The notes below the pieces were generated by a model. It was not told the origin of the DNA, ran no database searches, and saw only the letters and a program-made list of their open reading frames with translations. Both the position numbers and the translations under genes were made by a program. Positions 8,159 to 15,423 of a stretch of 64,000 nucleotides of DNA are shown in pieces (position 1 is the stretch's first letter; every line of letters begins with the position of its first letter). The stretch is from Claveliimonas monacensis (GTDB lineage: Bacteria; Bacillota; Clostridia; Lachnospirales; Lachnospiraceae). The stretch lies in the NCBI RefSeq assembly GCF_014982975.1, contig NZ_JADCKL010000001.1, positions 576,969 to 640,968 of the forward strand, read 5' to 3'.

Positions 8159-9472
8159 TTATCTAAGTTTCAGCACAGCATCAATAAAATCCTGCCCGCT
8201 TGATTTTACAATATCTATTTCTGATTGTAAAGCATCTTTCAGCTCTGTGAGGGTCACATCGTCCAGGAAAACTTCCTCCTGGCTGCGAAACATATTGCAG
8301 GGGAGAAGAAGCGCCTTCCCCAGATCTTTCCCGGCCAGCTGCTCTTTCAGATCCTGCCCTGTGATCAGGCCGGCCACTGTGATCCTCTCGCCGAAATAGC
8401 GGTTCTCGATCTGGTACGTGTGGATCACTGTCCCGGGATACCGGCTCTTCAACTTCTCCGCCATACTGCATATGAGCGGATAGGCCAGTTTCCCCGTGGC
8501 CACAGACACCTCCCGCGAAAGATCATCCCCTGGGAGTCCGTCAAAAGCCTCCTGGAACTCATTTTCCAGAAGCCGCATCATCCCCACGCCGTTCTCCAGC
8601 TGCAGATACCCGTCGTACCGCTCCTGTGGCGGCATCTCCTCCCCGGCCAGCAGGTACCACTCATCTCCGGCATGGATGAAATGGCTCCCCCACTTTTCGT
8701 ACAGCTCATCCTGCCAGCGGTGGACCACTTCCAGCACCTTTCGGGCATCCTCCGGGGTGAAGGGCTCCAGCGGATACAGGCCATCCCTGTATTTCGTCAG
8801 CCCCACCGGTACCACGGACACACTCTGCAGGCAGGGAAGATACCCGGACAGATCCCGGATGGTCCTCTCCAGCTCCTCACCGTCGTTGATCCCCCGGCAC
8901 AGAACGATCTGTCCGTTCATCTCAATCCCCGCCTCGTACAGCCTGTCCACCTTCTTCAGCGCCTCACCGGCAAATCGGTTGTGGAGCATCTGACAGCGCA
9001 GCTCCGGGTTGGTAGTATGGAAAGAAATATTGATAGGCTCCAGGTGATACCGGATGATCCTGTCAATGTCATGGTCGCTCATATTGGTCAGCGTCACATA
9101 GTTTCCCTGCAGAAAGGAGAGTCTTGAGTCGTCGTCTTTGAAGTAGAGCGTGTCCCGCATCCCCTTCGGCATCTGGTCGATAAAACAGAAAATACATTTA
9201 TTTCTGCAGGAGCGGTACTCATCCATGAGGCCCTGCTCAAACTCAATCCCCAGGTCCTCCTCATAGTCCTTCTCAATCTCCAGCTCCCACTCTTCCCCGT
9301 CCGGCTTCTCTATAGTAAGCACAAGCTGCTCGTCGTTGACGTAAAAATGATAATCAAAGACATCCTCTACCTCCTGGTCGTTGATGGACAGAAGAATGTC
9401 CCCCTTCTCTATGCCCAGCTCCTCTGCAATGCTGCCGGGCTCTATGCTCTTGATGATATGTCTGTGTGCCAT
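8159..9472 (-). CDS. DUF512 family radical SAM protein with N-terminal PDZ-like domain
   Basis: A 437-residue protein. Residues 1-60 look like a PDZ domain (SIEPGSIAEELGIEKGDILL). The next part holds a Cys motif CRNKCIFCFID (CX3CX2C), as expected for an S-adenosylmethionine-binding 4Fe-4S cluster. The C-terminal DUF512 domain includes TGQDL and a final FLDDVTLTEL segment. Members are widespread in Firmicutes next to der, and no reaction is established. The start is supported by AGAGG upstream. It diverges from prs with 123 bp between the two. Confidence 0.88.
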   Translation of the reverse strand: MAHRHIIKSIEPGSIAEELGIEKGDILLSINDQEVEDVFDYHFYVNDEQLVLTIEKPDGEEWELEIEKDYEEDLGIEFEQGLMDEYRSCRNKCIFCFIDQMPKGMRDTLYFKDDDSRLSFLQGNYVTLTNMSDHDIDRIIRYHLEPINISFHTTNPELRCQMLHNRFAGEALKKVDRLYEAGIEMNGQIVLCRGINDGEELERTIRDLSGYLPCLQSVSVVPVGLTKYRDGLYPLEPFTPEDARKVLEVVHRWQDELYEKWGSHFIHAGDEWYLLAGEEMPPQERYDGYLQLENGVGMMRLLENEFQEAFDGLPGDDLSREVSVATGKLAYPLICSMAEKLKSRYPGTVIHTYQIENRYFGERITVAGLITGQDLKEQLAGKDLGKALLLPCNMFRSQEEVFLDDVTLTELKDALQSEIDIVKSSGQDFIDAVLKLR

Positions 9473-9529
9473 ATAAAATACCTCTGCTGTTTCTTATCTA
9501 ATAAAGTATAACATATTTTGACCGATTAG

Positions 9530-9559
9530 TTGACCATTTTACCATAAAAGTGCTATAAA
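9530..9559 (+). promoter_or_regulatory. Promoter of prs
   Basis: The -35 box TTGACC (9530-9535) and -10 box TATAAA (9554-9559) are 18 bp apart, about 37 nt before the prs start. Confidence 0.65.
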
Positions 9560-9595
9560 TAATAGAGGAAAAAACATATATGACTGGAGGAACCT

Positions 9596-10783
9596 ATGTC
9601 AGATTTAAAAGTACTGGAACGTGCCCTGCCCGTGGCTCCCTTAAAGATCGCAGCTCTTGAGAGCTGTACAGAGCTGGGGAAAAAGGTAAATGACTATATC
9701 GTGCAATTTCGGAAGGACACATCAGAGGAGACACTCAGCTCTCCCGTCTATTCTTCCTATCAGATGGACAACTATCTGATCGAGTGCCACTGTCCCCGCT
9801 TTGGAAGCGGCGAGGCAAAGGGTACGATCAAAGAGACTGTCCGTGGCAAGGATCTCTTTGTAATGGTAGATGTATGCAACTACAGCCTGACCTACTCGGT
9901 GAACGGCCACGTAAACCACATGTCCCCGGACGACCACTACCAGGACCTGAAGCGCATCATCTCCGCGGCAAACGGAAAAGCCCACAGGGTCAATGTGCTG
10001 ATGCCTTTCTTATACGAAAGCCGCCAGCACAAGCGCACAAAGCGCGAGTCCCTGGACTGCGCCCTGGCGCTGGAAGAGCTGGTGGAAATGGGTGTGTCCA
10101 ACATTATGACCTTCGACGCCCACGACCCCAGAGTGCAGAACGCCATCCCGCTCATAGGCTTTGACAACTTCAACCCGCCCTACCAGTTTATGAAGGCACT
10201 GCTCAGGGCTGAACCTGACCTGGTGCTGGACAAAGAGCACCTGATGATCGTCAGCCCGGACGAGGGAGCCATGCACAGAGCTGTGTATTTCTCCAATGTG
10301 CTGGGCGTGGAGATGGGCATGTTCTACAAACGCCGTGACTACTCCACCATCGTGAACGGCAAAAACCCCATTGTGGCCCATGAATTCCTGGGGGCTGATG
10401 TCAAAGGCAAGGATCTGATCGTTGTGGATGACATGATCTCCTCCGGAGAGAGCATGCTGGATGTGGCAAAACAGCTGAAAGACAGAGGGGCTGCCCGCGT
10501 CTTTGTGTGCACCACCTTCGGGCTTTTCACTAACGGCATGGAGATCTTTGACGACTATTACAACAAGGGCTACATCGATCACCTGATCACCACCAACCTC
10601 ACCTATCTGCCGCCCGAGACACTGAGCAAGCCCTACTTCACTGTGGCAGATATGAGTAAGTTCATCGCGCTGATCATCGACTCACTGAACCACGACATCT
10701 CCATTGGAGCTGTCCTTGATCCGACAAAGAGAATTCACGCGCTGGTAGAAAAACACAAAAAAGAACTGGCTGCAAGAAAGTAG
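9596..10783 (+). CDS. prs: Ribose-phosphate pyrophosphokinase
   Basis: It makes 5-phosphoribosyl 1-pyrophosphate (PRPP) from ribose 5-phosphate and ATP for nucleotide, histidine and tryptophan synthesis. The PRPP-binding loop VVDDMISSGESM is clear near residue 280, and the N-terminal half carries the usual phosphoribosyltransferase repeat. At 395 residues it is longer than the classical enzyme of about 315 and belongs to the long form seen in Clostridia. A GGAGG precedes the ATG. It is monocistronic, with a terminator at 10801-10852. PRPP from this enzyme is the substrate of purF elsewhere in the window. Confidence 0.92.
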   Translation: MSDLKVLERALPVAPLKIAALESCTELGKKVNDYIVQFRKDTSEETLSSPVYSSYQMDNYLIECHCPRFGSGEAKGTIKETVRGKDLFVMVDVCNYSLTYSVNGHVNHMSPDDHYQDLKRIISAANGKAHRVNVLMPFLYESRQHKRTKRESLDCALALEELVEMGVSNIMTFDAHDPRVQNAIPLIGFDNFNPPYQFMKALLRAEPDLVLDKEHLMIVSPDEGAMHRAVYFSNVLGVEMGMFYKRRDYSTIVNGKNPIVAHEFLGADVKGKDLIVVDDMISSGESMLDVAKQLKDRGAARVFVCTTFGLFTNGMEIFDDYYNKGYIDHLITTNLTYLPPETLSKPYFTVADMSKFIALIIDSLNHDISIGAVLDPTKRIHALVEKHKKELAARK

Positions 10784-10800
10784 CAGCAAAACTGGCAGCA

Positions 10801-10852
10801 AAAAACTCCCGAACCGGGGACATCTCATTTTGTCCACAGTTCCGGGAGTTTT
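10801..10852 (+). terminator. Rho-independent terminator after prs
   Basis: ACTCCCGAAC pairs with GTTCCGGGAGT (one bulge), followed by TTTTCTTC, 20 nt after the prs stop. Confidence 0.8.
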
Positions 10853-10872
10853 CTTCTTGGGAAAAATCTCTC

Positions 10873-11403
10873 TTAAGCCTGCTGCCCTGCCTGCGCCAGC
10901 CTCTCTCTCAGCACCTCGTAGGCCCTGTCAAAGTCGGCTGTTTCTCTGCCTCTGTCTCTTGCGATCTCATGCCTTTCCCCTCTTTTGTCCGTGAGAAATA
11001 AAGCCTTCTCCTCGCCTTTTCCCAGTCCTACTTCCACCTTTGCCATGTCGCTGAGGCGGTAGACAAGCACATCTGCCCGAAAGGAGAGTACATACTCTCT
11101 TGCCACAAGCAGGCGGAAGGCAGGTACCTCCACCGCATCCGGGGCGATCAGCTGGTTAAAAAAGGCAGCCTTGTCCTCGATCCATGAAAGTTTTGCGCGC
11201 AGCGCTCTCTGGCTCCTGACATTCAGCACAGCCAGCACGACCCCTGCCGCCGCCAGCACAGCGCCGATGACCGGACTGTTGAGGGCAGCAATGAGCGCCA
11301 CCGCCAGCAGGCTGATCCAGACGATCATCCCTGTGCGCAGGCTCTTTGCTCTCTCCTCTATAAAATCATAATACTTCTGCTCTCCCGCAGTCTGTATTGC
11401 CAT
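10873..11403 (-). CDS. Hypothetical membrane protein with two transmembrane helices
   Basis: A 176-residue protein of unknown function. Residues 26-62 form a hydrophobic hairpin (VWISLLAVALIAALNS, then VIGAVLAAAGVVLAVLNV). The remainder is a soluble domain with mixed charge and a strand-rich centre (REYVLSFRADVLVYRLSD), perhaps cytoplasmic. The ATG at 11403 is preferred over the GTG at 11406 because GGAGG lies 8 nt upstream of it. It follows trpS on the same strand after 44 nt. Confidence 0.75.
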   Translation of the reverse strand: MAIQTAGEQKYYDFIEERAKSLRTGMIVWISLLAVALIAALNSPVIGAVLAAAGVVLAVLNVRSQRALRAKLSWIEDKAAFFNQLIAPDAVEVPAFRLLVAREYVLSFRADVLVYRLSDMAKVEVGLGKGEEKALFLTDKRGERHEIARDRGRETADFDRAYEVLRERLAQAGQQA

Positions 11404-11447
11404 CACGTAAGCCTCCGTATCTCCATTTTTTCGCCGTCACAGAAGAT

Positions 11448-12452
11448 TTAGCGGATGCGTTCCGGGAATCCCACTTTTTTCTGCACCTTGCGCAGCGTCT
11501 TATTTGCGTAGTATCCTGCTTTCTCCGCATTCTCCTTGATAATGCCGTCAATGTATGCCTTGTCCTTTGTAAGTCTTGCCGCCTCTTCCTGCAGAGGTTT
11601 CAGCACAGAGACAACAGATTCTCCTACAGCCACCTTAAAATCTCCGTATCCTCTGCCGTCAAACTCTTTTACCACTTCTTCCGCTGTCTTTCCGGTGCAG
11701 GCGCTGTAGATGTTGATCAGGTTCTTGACTCCCGGCTGCTCGTCCCTGTAAAGGATCTGTGCCTCAGAGTCCGTCACAGCCCGCTTGCATTTGCGCATGA
11801 TCGTATCCGGATCGTCCATGAGGTAAATGCTGGCATTGGGGTTTTCATCTGATTTGGACATCTTCTTTACAGGATCCTGGAGGCTCATAATTTTTGCCCC
11901 CACTTTTCCTATATAGGCCTCCGGGATGGTGAACACATCCCCGTAAATATTATTGAACCTCTCCGCAATGTCTCTTGTGATCTCAAGATGCTGCTTCTGA
12001 TCCACTCCCACTGGCACAACGTCTGCCTGGTAGAGAAGGATGTCCGCCGCCATCAGCACCGGGTAAGTGAAAAGTCCGGCGTTGATATTGTCCGCGTGCT
12101 TGGCCGCCTTGTCCTTAAACTGGGTCATCCGGTTCAGCTCACCCATGTAGGTGAAACAGTTCAGGATCCAGGCCAGCTCCGCATGCCCGGACACGTGGGA
12201 CTGGTAGTAGATGCAGTTCTTCTTCGGATCCAGGCCGGCCGCGATGTAGAGGATGAGAAGCGCTCTCGCCCTCTTTCTCAGAGTTGCCGGGTCCTGCCGC
12301 ACTGTGATGGAATGCATGTCCACCACGCTGTAGAAACATTCATACTCGTCACTCAGCGTCACCCAGTTCTTCAGCGCTCCCAGATAATTTCCAAGGGTCA
12401 GGTTCCCTGTCGCCTGCATCCCGCTGAATAGTACTTTCTTGTCATTGATCAT
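11448..12452 (-). CDS. trpS: Tryptophan-tRNA ligase
   Basis: A class I aminoacyl-tRNA synthetase charging tRNA-Trp. The HIGH-equivalent motif is TGNLTLGNYLGA near residue 16 and the KMSKS loop is KKMSKSDENP near residue 200. The 334-residue length is typical. No T-box leader was recognised in the 28 nt before the gene. It lies downstream of the histidine phosphatase on the same strand. Confidence 0.97.
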   Translation of the reverse strand: MINDKKVLFSGMQATGNLTLGNYLGALKNWVTLSDEYECFYSVVDMHSITVRQDPATLRKRARALLILYIAAGLDPKKNCIYYQSHVSGHAELAWILNCFTYMGELNRMTQFKDKAAKHADNINAGLFTYPVLMAADILLYQADVVPVGVDQKQHLEITRDIAERFNNIYGDVFTIPEAYIGKVGAKIMSLQDPVKKMSKSDENPNASIYLMDDPDTIMRKCKRAVTDSEAQILYRDEQPGVKNLINIYSACTGKTAEEVVKEFDGRGYGDFKVAVGESVVSVLKPLQEEAARLTKDKAYIDGIIKENAEKAGYYANKTLRKVQKKVGFPERIR

Positions 12453-12480
12453 GTCTGTGTCCTCCCATTTTTATAATCGA

Positions 12481-13116
12481 TCATTTTGCCCAGGGTTCTA
12501 CTTCATCCTTGTAGTACACCACATTTTCGGACAAAATCTGGAATTTTCCATCTCTGCAGTCCACTTCCGTGACTGCGCAGTTTTTGTGCACCCCCGCGCC
12601 CCAATACTGGGACAGAGGAGCCTTTCTTATGTAGCAGAGCAACCCCGCCAGCGCGGCGCCGTGAGTGGTGAGCAGGATCTGCTTTCCCTCGTATTCCGGA
12701 GTGCGGGCCAAATCCTCCAGGAACTCTCCCGTCCGGTCCCTCACCTGTCCAAAATCTTCTCCTCCCGCAGGAGCTCTGTACCTGTCCGGGCCGTCGAAAA
12801 AGCGGCGGAATTCTTCCGGCAGCTCCCAGCCTTCACTGGAGCAGCACTTTCCCTCGTACTCTCCAAAGGCCATCTCCTCGATCCGCGGTTCCTCTATGAT
12901 GGGGACATCTCTTCCATCCAGTATGATCTGCGCTGTCTCCTTTGCCCTGGAAAGAGGGCTGGTAAAACAGAGATCAAAATGCACATCCGCAAGACCTTTG
13001 GCCGTCTCCCTGGCCAGGTGCCTCCCAAACTCATTAAGAGGAATGTCTGACTGTCCCTGTATCTTTCTCGCTTTGTTCCAGTCCGTCTCTCCGTGACGGA
13101 CAATATATAATTTCAT
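12481..13116 (-). CDS. Histidine phosphatase family protein (phosphoglycerate mutase-like)
   Basis: A 211-residue branch-1 histidine phosphatase. The nucleophile motif VRHGETDWN is at residues 6-14, the second arginine in TSPLSRAKETA, the acid in EEMAFGEYEG and the second histidine in LLTTHGAAL near residue 150. The family includes phosphoglycerate mutases, CobC-type phosphatases and broad sugar-phosphate phosphatases; the substrate is unknown here. GC-rich tandem repeats lie immediately upstream and would be in the mRNA leader. GGGAGG precedes the ATG. Confidence 0.88.
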   Translation of the reverse strand: MKLYIVRHGETDWNKARKIQGQSDIPLNEFGRHLARETAKGLADVHFDLCFTSPLSRAKETAQIILDGRDVPIIEEPRIEEMAFGEYEGKCCSSEGWELPEEFRRFFDGPDRYRAPAGGEDFGQVRDRTGEFLEDLARTPEYEGKQILLTTHGAALAGLLCYIRKAPLSQYWGAGVHKNCAVTEVDCRDGKFQILSENVVYYKDEVEPWAK

Positions 13117-13129
13117 CTGTTGTGCCTCC

Positions 13130-13279
13130 CTTCGGGGCGCTTCGCACGCCCTCTCCTCGCCGTGCCGGACACTTCGGGGCGCTTCGCACGCCCTCTCCTC
13201 GCCGTGCCGGACACTTCGGGGCGCTTCGCTCCCCTCTCCTCGCCGTGCCGGACACTTCGGGGCGCTTCGCTCCCCTCAG
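13130..13279. repeat. GC-rich tandem repeat, about 3.5 copies of a 41-42-bp unit
   Basis: Units start near 13130, 13172, 13214 and 13255 with CTTCGGGGCGCTTCGC and run through CTCCTCGCCGTGCCGGACA. The first two units carry ACGCCC where the last two carry TCCCC. Each unit contains a potential GC hairpin around CTTCG. The array lies between the histidine phosphatase start and a terminator, and encodes no supported gene. Confidence 0.8.
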
Positions 13280-13299
13280 TGTCCCGGGCTTCGCCCTAT

Positions 13300-13356
13300 G
13301 AAAAGAAAAGGCCGCATCCCCGTCTGCTAGCAGCCGGCCTGCCGCCTTTTCTTTTC
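13300..13356. terminator. Strong hairpin with A/T-rich outer stem
   Basis: GAAAAGAAAAGGC (13300-13312) pairs perfectly with GCCTTTTCTTTTC (13344-13356), enclosing a GC-rich loop. It can act as a terminator in either direction and separates the repeat array from luxS. The rest of the gap, 13357-13529, holds only the luxS leader. Confidence 0.65.
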
Positions 13357-13475
13357 GCACGGCTCAGGCCTATCTCACACATTATACCACACCTGTGTTG
13401 TTTTGCCATAGAAAATCCATGAAAAAAGTGGTAGACTGAAGTATAGGGCATTTTTGCCTGGCATACTCTGGCAAA

Positions 13476-13493
13476 GGCAAAATCTGTTTTGCC
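13476..13493 (+). promoter_or_regulatory. Hairpin upstream of luxS
   Basis: GGCAAAA-TCTG-TTTTGCC is a perfect 7-bp stem with a 4-nt loop, 37 nt before the luxS start. A related half (GGGCATTTTTGCC) lies just upstream. It could be an operator or a leader structure. I do not recognise a known riboswitch. Confidence 0.4.
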
Positions 13494-13529
13494 CTGACTG
13501 ACATATTATATTGGAAAGGATGATCTTAC

Positions 13530-14009
13530 ATGGAAAAGATTACAAGTTTTACCATTGACCACATAAAACTGGTCCCGGGCGTGTATGTCTCCAGAAAAGA
13601 CATGGCCGGAGACTGTGTGGTGACCACTTTTGACCTGCGCATGACAAGCCCCAACGATGAGCCGGTCATGAACACGGCCGAAGTCCACACCATCGAGCAC
13701 CTGGGCGCCACCTTCCTGAGAAATGACCCGGACTTTAAAGACAAGGTCCTGTATTTCGGGCCCATGGGCTGCCGCACCGGCTTTTACCTTCTGCTGGCCG
13801 GCGACTATGAATCTGAGGACATTGTCCCTCTTATGAAAAAGATGTTCTCCTTTATCGCAGAATTTGAGGGGGAAGTTCCGGGCGCGTCACCAAAAGACTG
13901 CGGCAATTATCTGGATATGAACCTTCCCATGGCAAAATACCTGGCAGAGAGATACTTAAAAGAGGTGCTGGAGGGGATCACAAAAGAGCGGCTTGTCTAT
14001 CCGGAATAA
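13530..14009 (+). CDS. luxS: S-ribosylhomocysteine lyase (autoinducer-2 synthase)
   Basis: It cleaves S-ribosylhomocysteine to homocysteine and DPD, the precursor of autoinducer-2, in the activated methyl cycle. The metal-binding motif HTIEHLGA lies at residues 53-60, the catalytic Cys in GPMGCRTGF near residue 81, and the third metal ligand in KDCGNYLDM. The 159-residue length is normal. GGAAAGG precedes the start. It is monocistronic; no pfs homologue is adjacent. Confidence 0.97.
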   Translation: MEKITSFTIDHIKLVPGVYVSRKDMAGDCVVTTFDLRMTSPNDEPVMNTAEVHTIEHLGATFLRNDPDFKDKVLYFGPMGCRTGFYLLLAGDYESEDIVPLMKKMFSFIAEFEGEVPGASPKDCGNYLDMNLPMAKYLAERYLKEVLEGITKERLVYPE

Positions 14010-14030
14010 AAAAATCCTGCACTCGGCGAA

Positions 14031-14057
14031 AAAAGGGACTCAGAAAGGGTCCCTTTT
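14031..14057. terminator. Terminator shared by luxS and the DUF5662 gene
   Basis: AAAAGGGAC (14031-14039) pairs with GTCCCTTTT (14049-14057). Because both ends are A/T-runs it can stop transcription from both convergent genes. Confidence 0.75.
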
Positions 14058-14679
14058 ACCAATTCCAGCTCTTTTCATTTTTCTGCGGATGATTTTTGTG
14101 TTCCCCTGACTTCTCAGGCTCCCACTTTCTATTGTAGGGAAAGTCTTTCTTCAGCACCACGTTACGGATGTAGGCATAGGTTTTCTCCTCTCCGTCCCGG
14201 GCCAGTCGCTTCAGCAGGTCGTGGAGAAGCTGCGCTGTCTCGGGGTGGATCATCTTTCCCAGCATGGCTGCACCCTTCTCGTAGTACTGGAGGGGATGCC
14301 AGTCCTCGTATTTGTCCTTCTGGTATGTCTTGGAAGCGGAGATCCGATCTACAAACATTTCCGCCACATACCGGGCAGGCATCTTCATGCCGATGATTCC
14401 GTCCTCTTTGTGCATCCCGTAATCGATCCAGTATTCATAGTGATGCTTGTTCCGGCCCTTGTGGTGAAGCCAGGCAGAGGAATATCCCTTCGCCTCCCGC
14501 TCTGCATTGTTGGGACTTCTCGTCCCCTGATAGTACTTGCAGCCCACAAAAAACTCCACCGGCGAATACTTGGACATATCGTGGAGCAGCCCCTGACGGT
14601 AGAGCCCCAGCTTAAAGCAGCCCTTCATGACAAGGATCTTGTGATGAGTAATTGTGCAAAAATGTTTCCATGCCTTCAT
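14056..14679 (-). CDS. DUF5662 family protein
   Basis: A protein of about 207 residues of unknown function. Conserved His/Asp groups resemble an HD-type metal site: LLHDMSKYSP near residue 36 and SAWLHHKGRNKHHYEYW near residue 68. I recognise this combination from the DUF5662 family of Firmicutes and phages; no activity is established. The ATG at 14679 (MKAWKHF) is preferred to the one at 14706, because family members begin there and AAGGAAG is well spaced before it. Confidence 0.75.
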   Translation of the reverse strand: MKAWKHFCTITHHKILVMKGCFKLGLYRQGLLHDMSKYSPVEFFVGCKYYQGTRSPNNAEREAKGYSSAWLHHKGRNKHHYEYWIDYGMHKEDGIIGMKMPARYVAEMFVDRISASKTYQKDKYEDWHPLQYYEKGAAMLGKMIHPETAQLLHDLLKRLARDGEEKTYAYIRNVVLKKDFPYNRKWEPEKSGEHKNHPQKNEKSWNW

Positions 14680-14739
14680 CTTTTTATACTTCCTTCTCAA
14701 ATTCATTCCTTTTCTATACCTATTCTGCCCTCTGCCGCC

Positions 14740-15420
14740 CTATCCGCACAGATATTTTATCGCCCAGAGCAGAAGCAGATGGGCCGGGTAAAACACATAG
14801 AAAAAGTATTTCATACTCCTTCCCTTTTTCCCATTGTAGAGCCCCACAGGTATAACGTACAGGACTCCAAAGCGCTGCACCGGGGACTGCCACAGAAAGT
14901 TCCACAGTCCTCCTAAGGTCAGCCCTGCCCAGGGACGCGCACGCCCTACATAGAAGATCAGCACCAGAAGGACTCCGCGGAAACCATAATCACTGCCCAG
15001 GGCCTCTGCAAACCACATAGCAATAAATATCTCAAGAATGCGCTCCGGCCACTCCCTGCAGCGCTCCAGCGCCGCCATCAGAGCCACGCTGATAAAAAGC
15101 GTAAAAAATACATTCTGGCTCCGGGGATACCAGATACTCTGATGAAAGGCCAGGTCAAAAGGGATTTCCGACAGAATCGCAAAGATTCCCAGCCTTGCAA
15201 GGTACCTGTATATGTCTCTTGTATGGAAGAACCCCTCCGTCAGGAGAAAGGCGAATATGGGAAAGGCAAGTCTCCCGATCCTGACCAGGTTCAGCTCCTC
15301 CGGGAAGAGGATCCGCCCTGCATGGTCTGCCGCCATACAGAGAATGGCAAGGCACTTCAGAGAAAATGCGTCAAATGCGGAGGCTCTCCTAAGCAGTTCT
15401 CCGATCTTTGTCCCGCTCAT
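14740..15420 (-). CDS. TraX family membrane protein
   Basis: A 226-residue multi-pass membrane protein matching the TraX family (LKCLAILCMAADHAGRI, RLAFPIFAFLLTEGF, LARLGIFAILSEIPFD). E. coli TraX acetylates F pilin, but chromosomal Firmicutes homologues are broadly acyltransferase-3-like and their targets are unknown. The start codon is 3 nt from the stop of the upstream GH13-like gene, suggesting translational coupling. No conjugation genes are nearby. Confidence 0.8.
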   Translation of the reverse strand: MSGTKIGELLRRASAFDAFSLKCLAILCMAADHAGRILFPEELNLVRIGRLAFPIFAFLLTEGFFHTRDIYRYLARLGIFAILSEIPFDLAFHQSIWYPRSQNVFFTLFISVALMAALERCREWPERILEIFIAMWFAEALGSDYGFRGVLLVLIFYVGRARPWAGLTLGGLWNFLWQSPVQRFGVLYVIPVGLYNGKKGRSMKYFFYVFYPAHLLLLWAIKYLCG

Positions 15421-15423
15421 CCC

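Noticed and set aside
13130..13279. CRISPR array
   Set aside because: The units are directly joined with no unique spacers, and no cas genes are nearby.
14740..15420. TraX homologue as evidence for a conjugative element
   Set aside because: No relaxase, type IV secretion or pilin genes are present. Chromosomal TraX-like proteins are common in Firmicutes.
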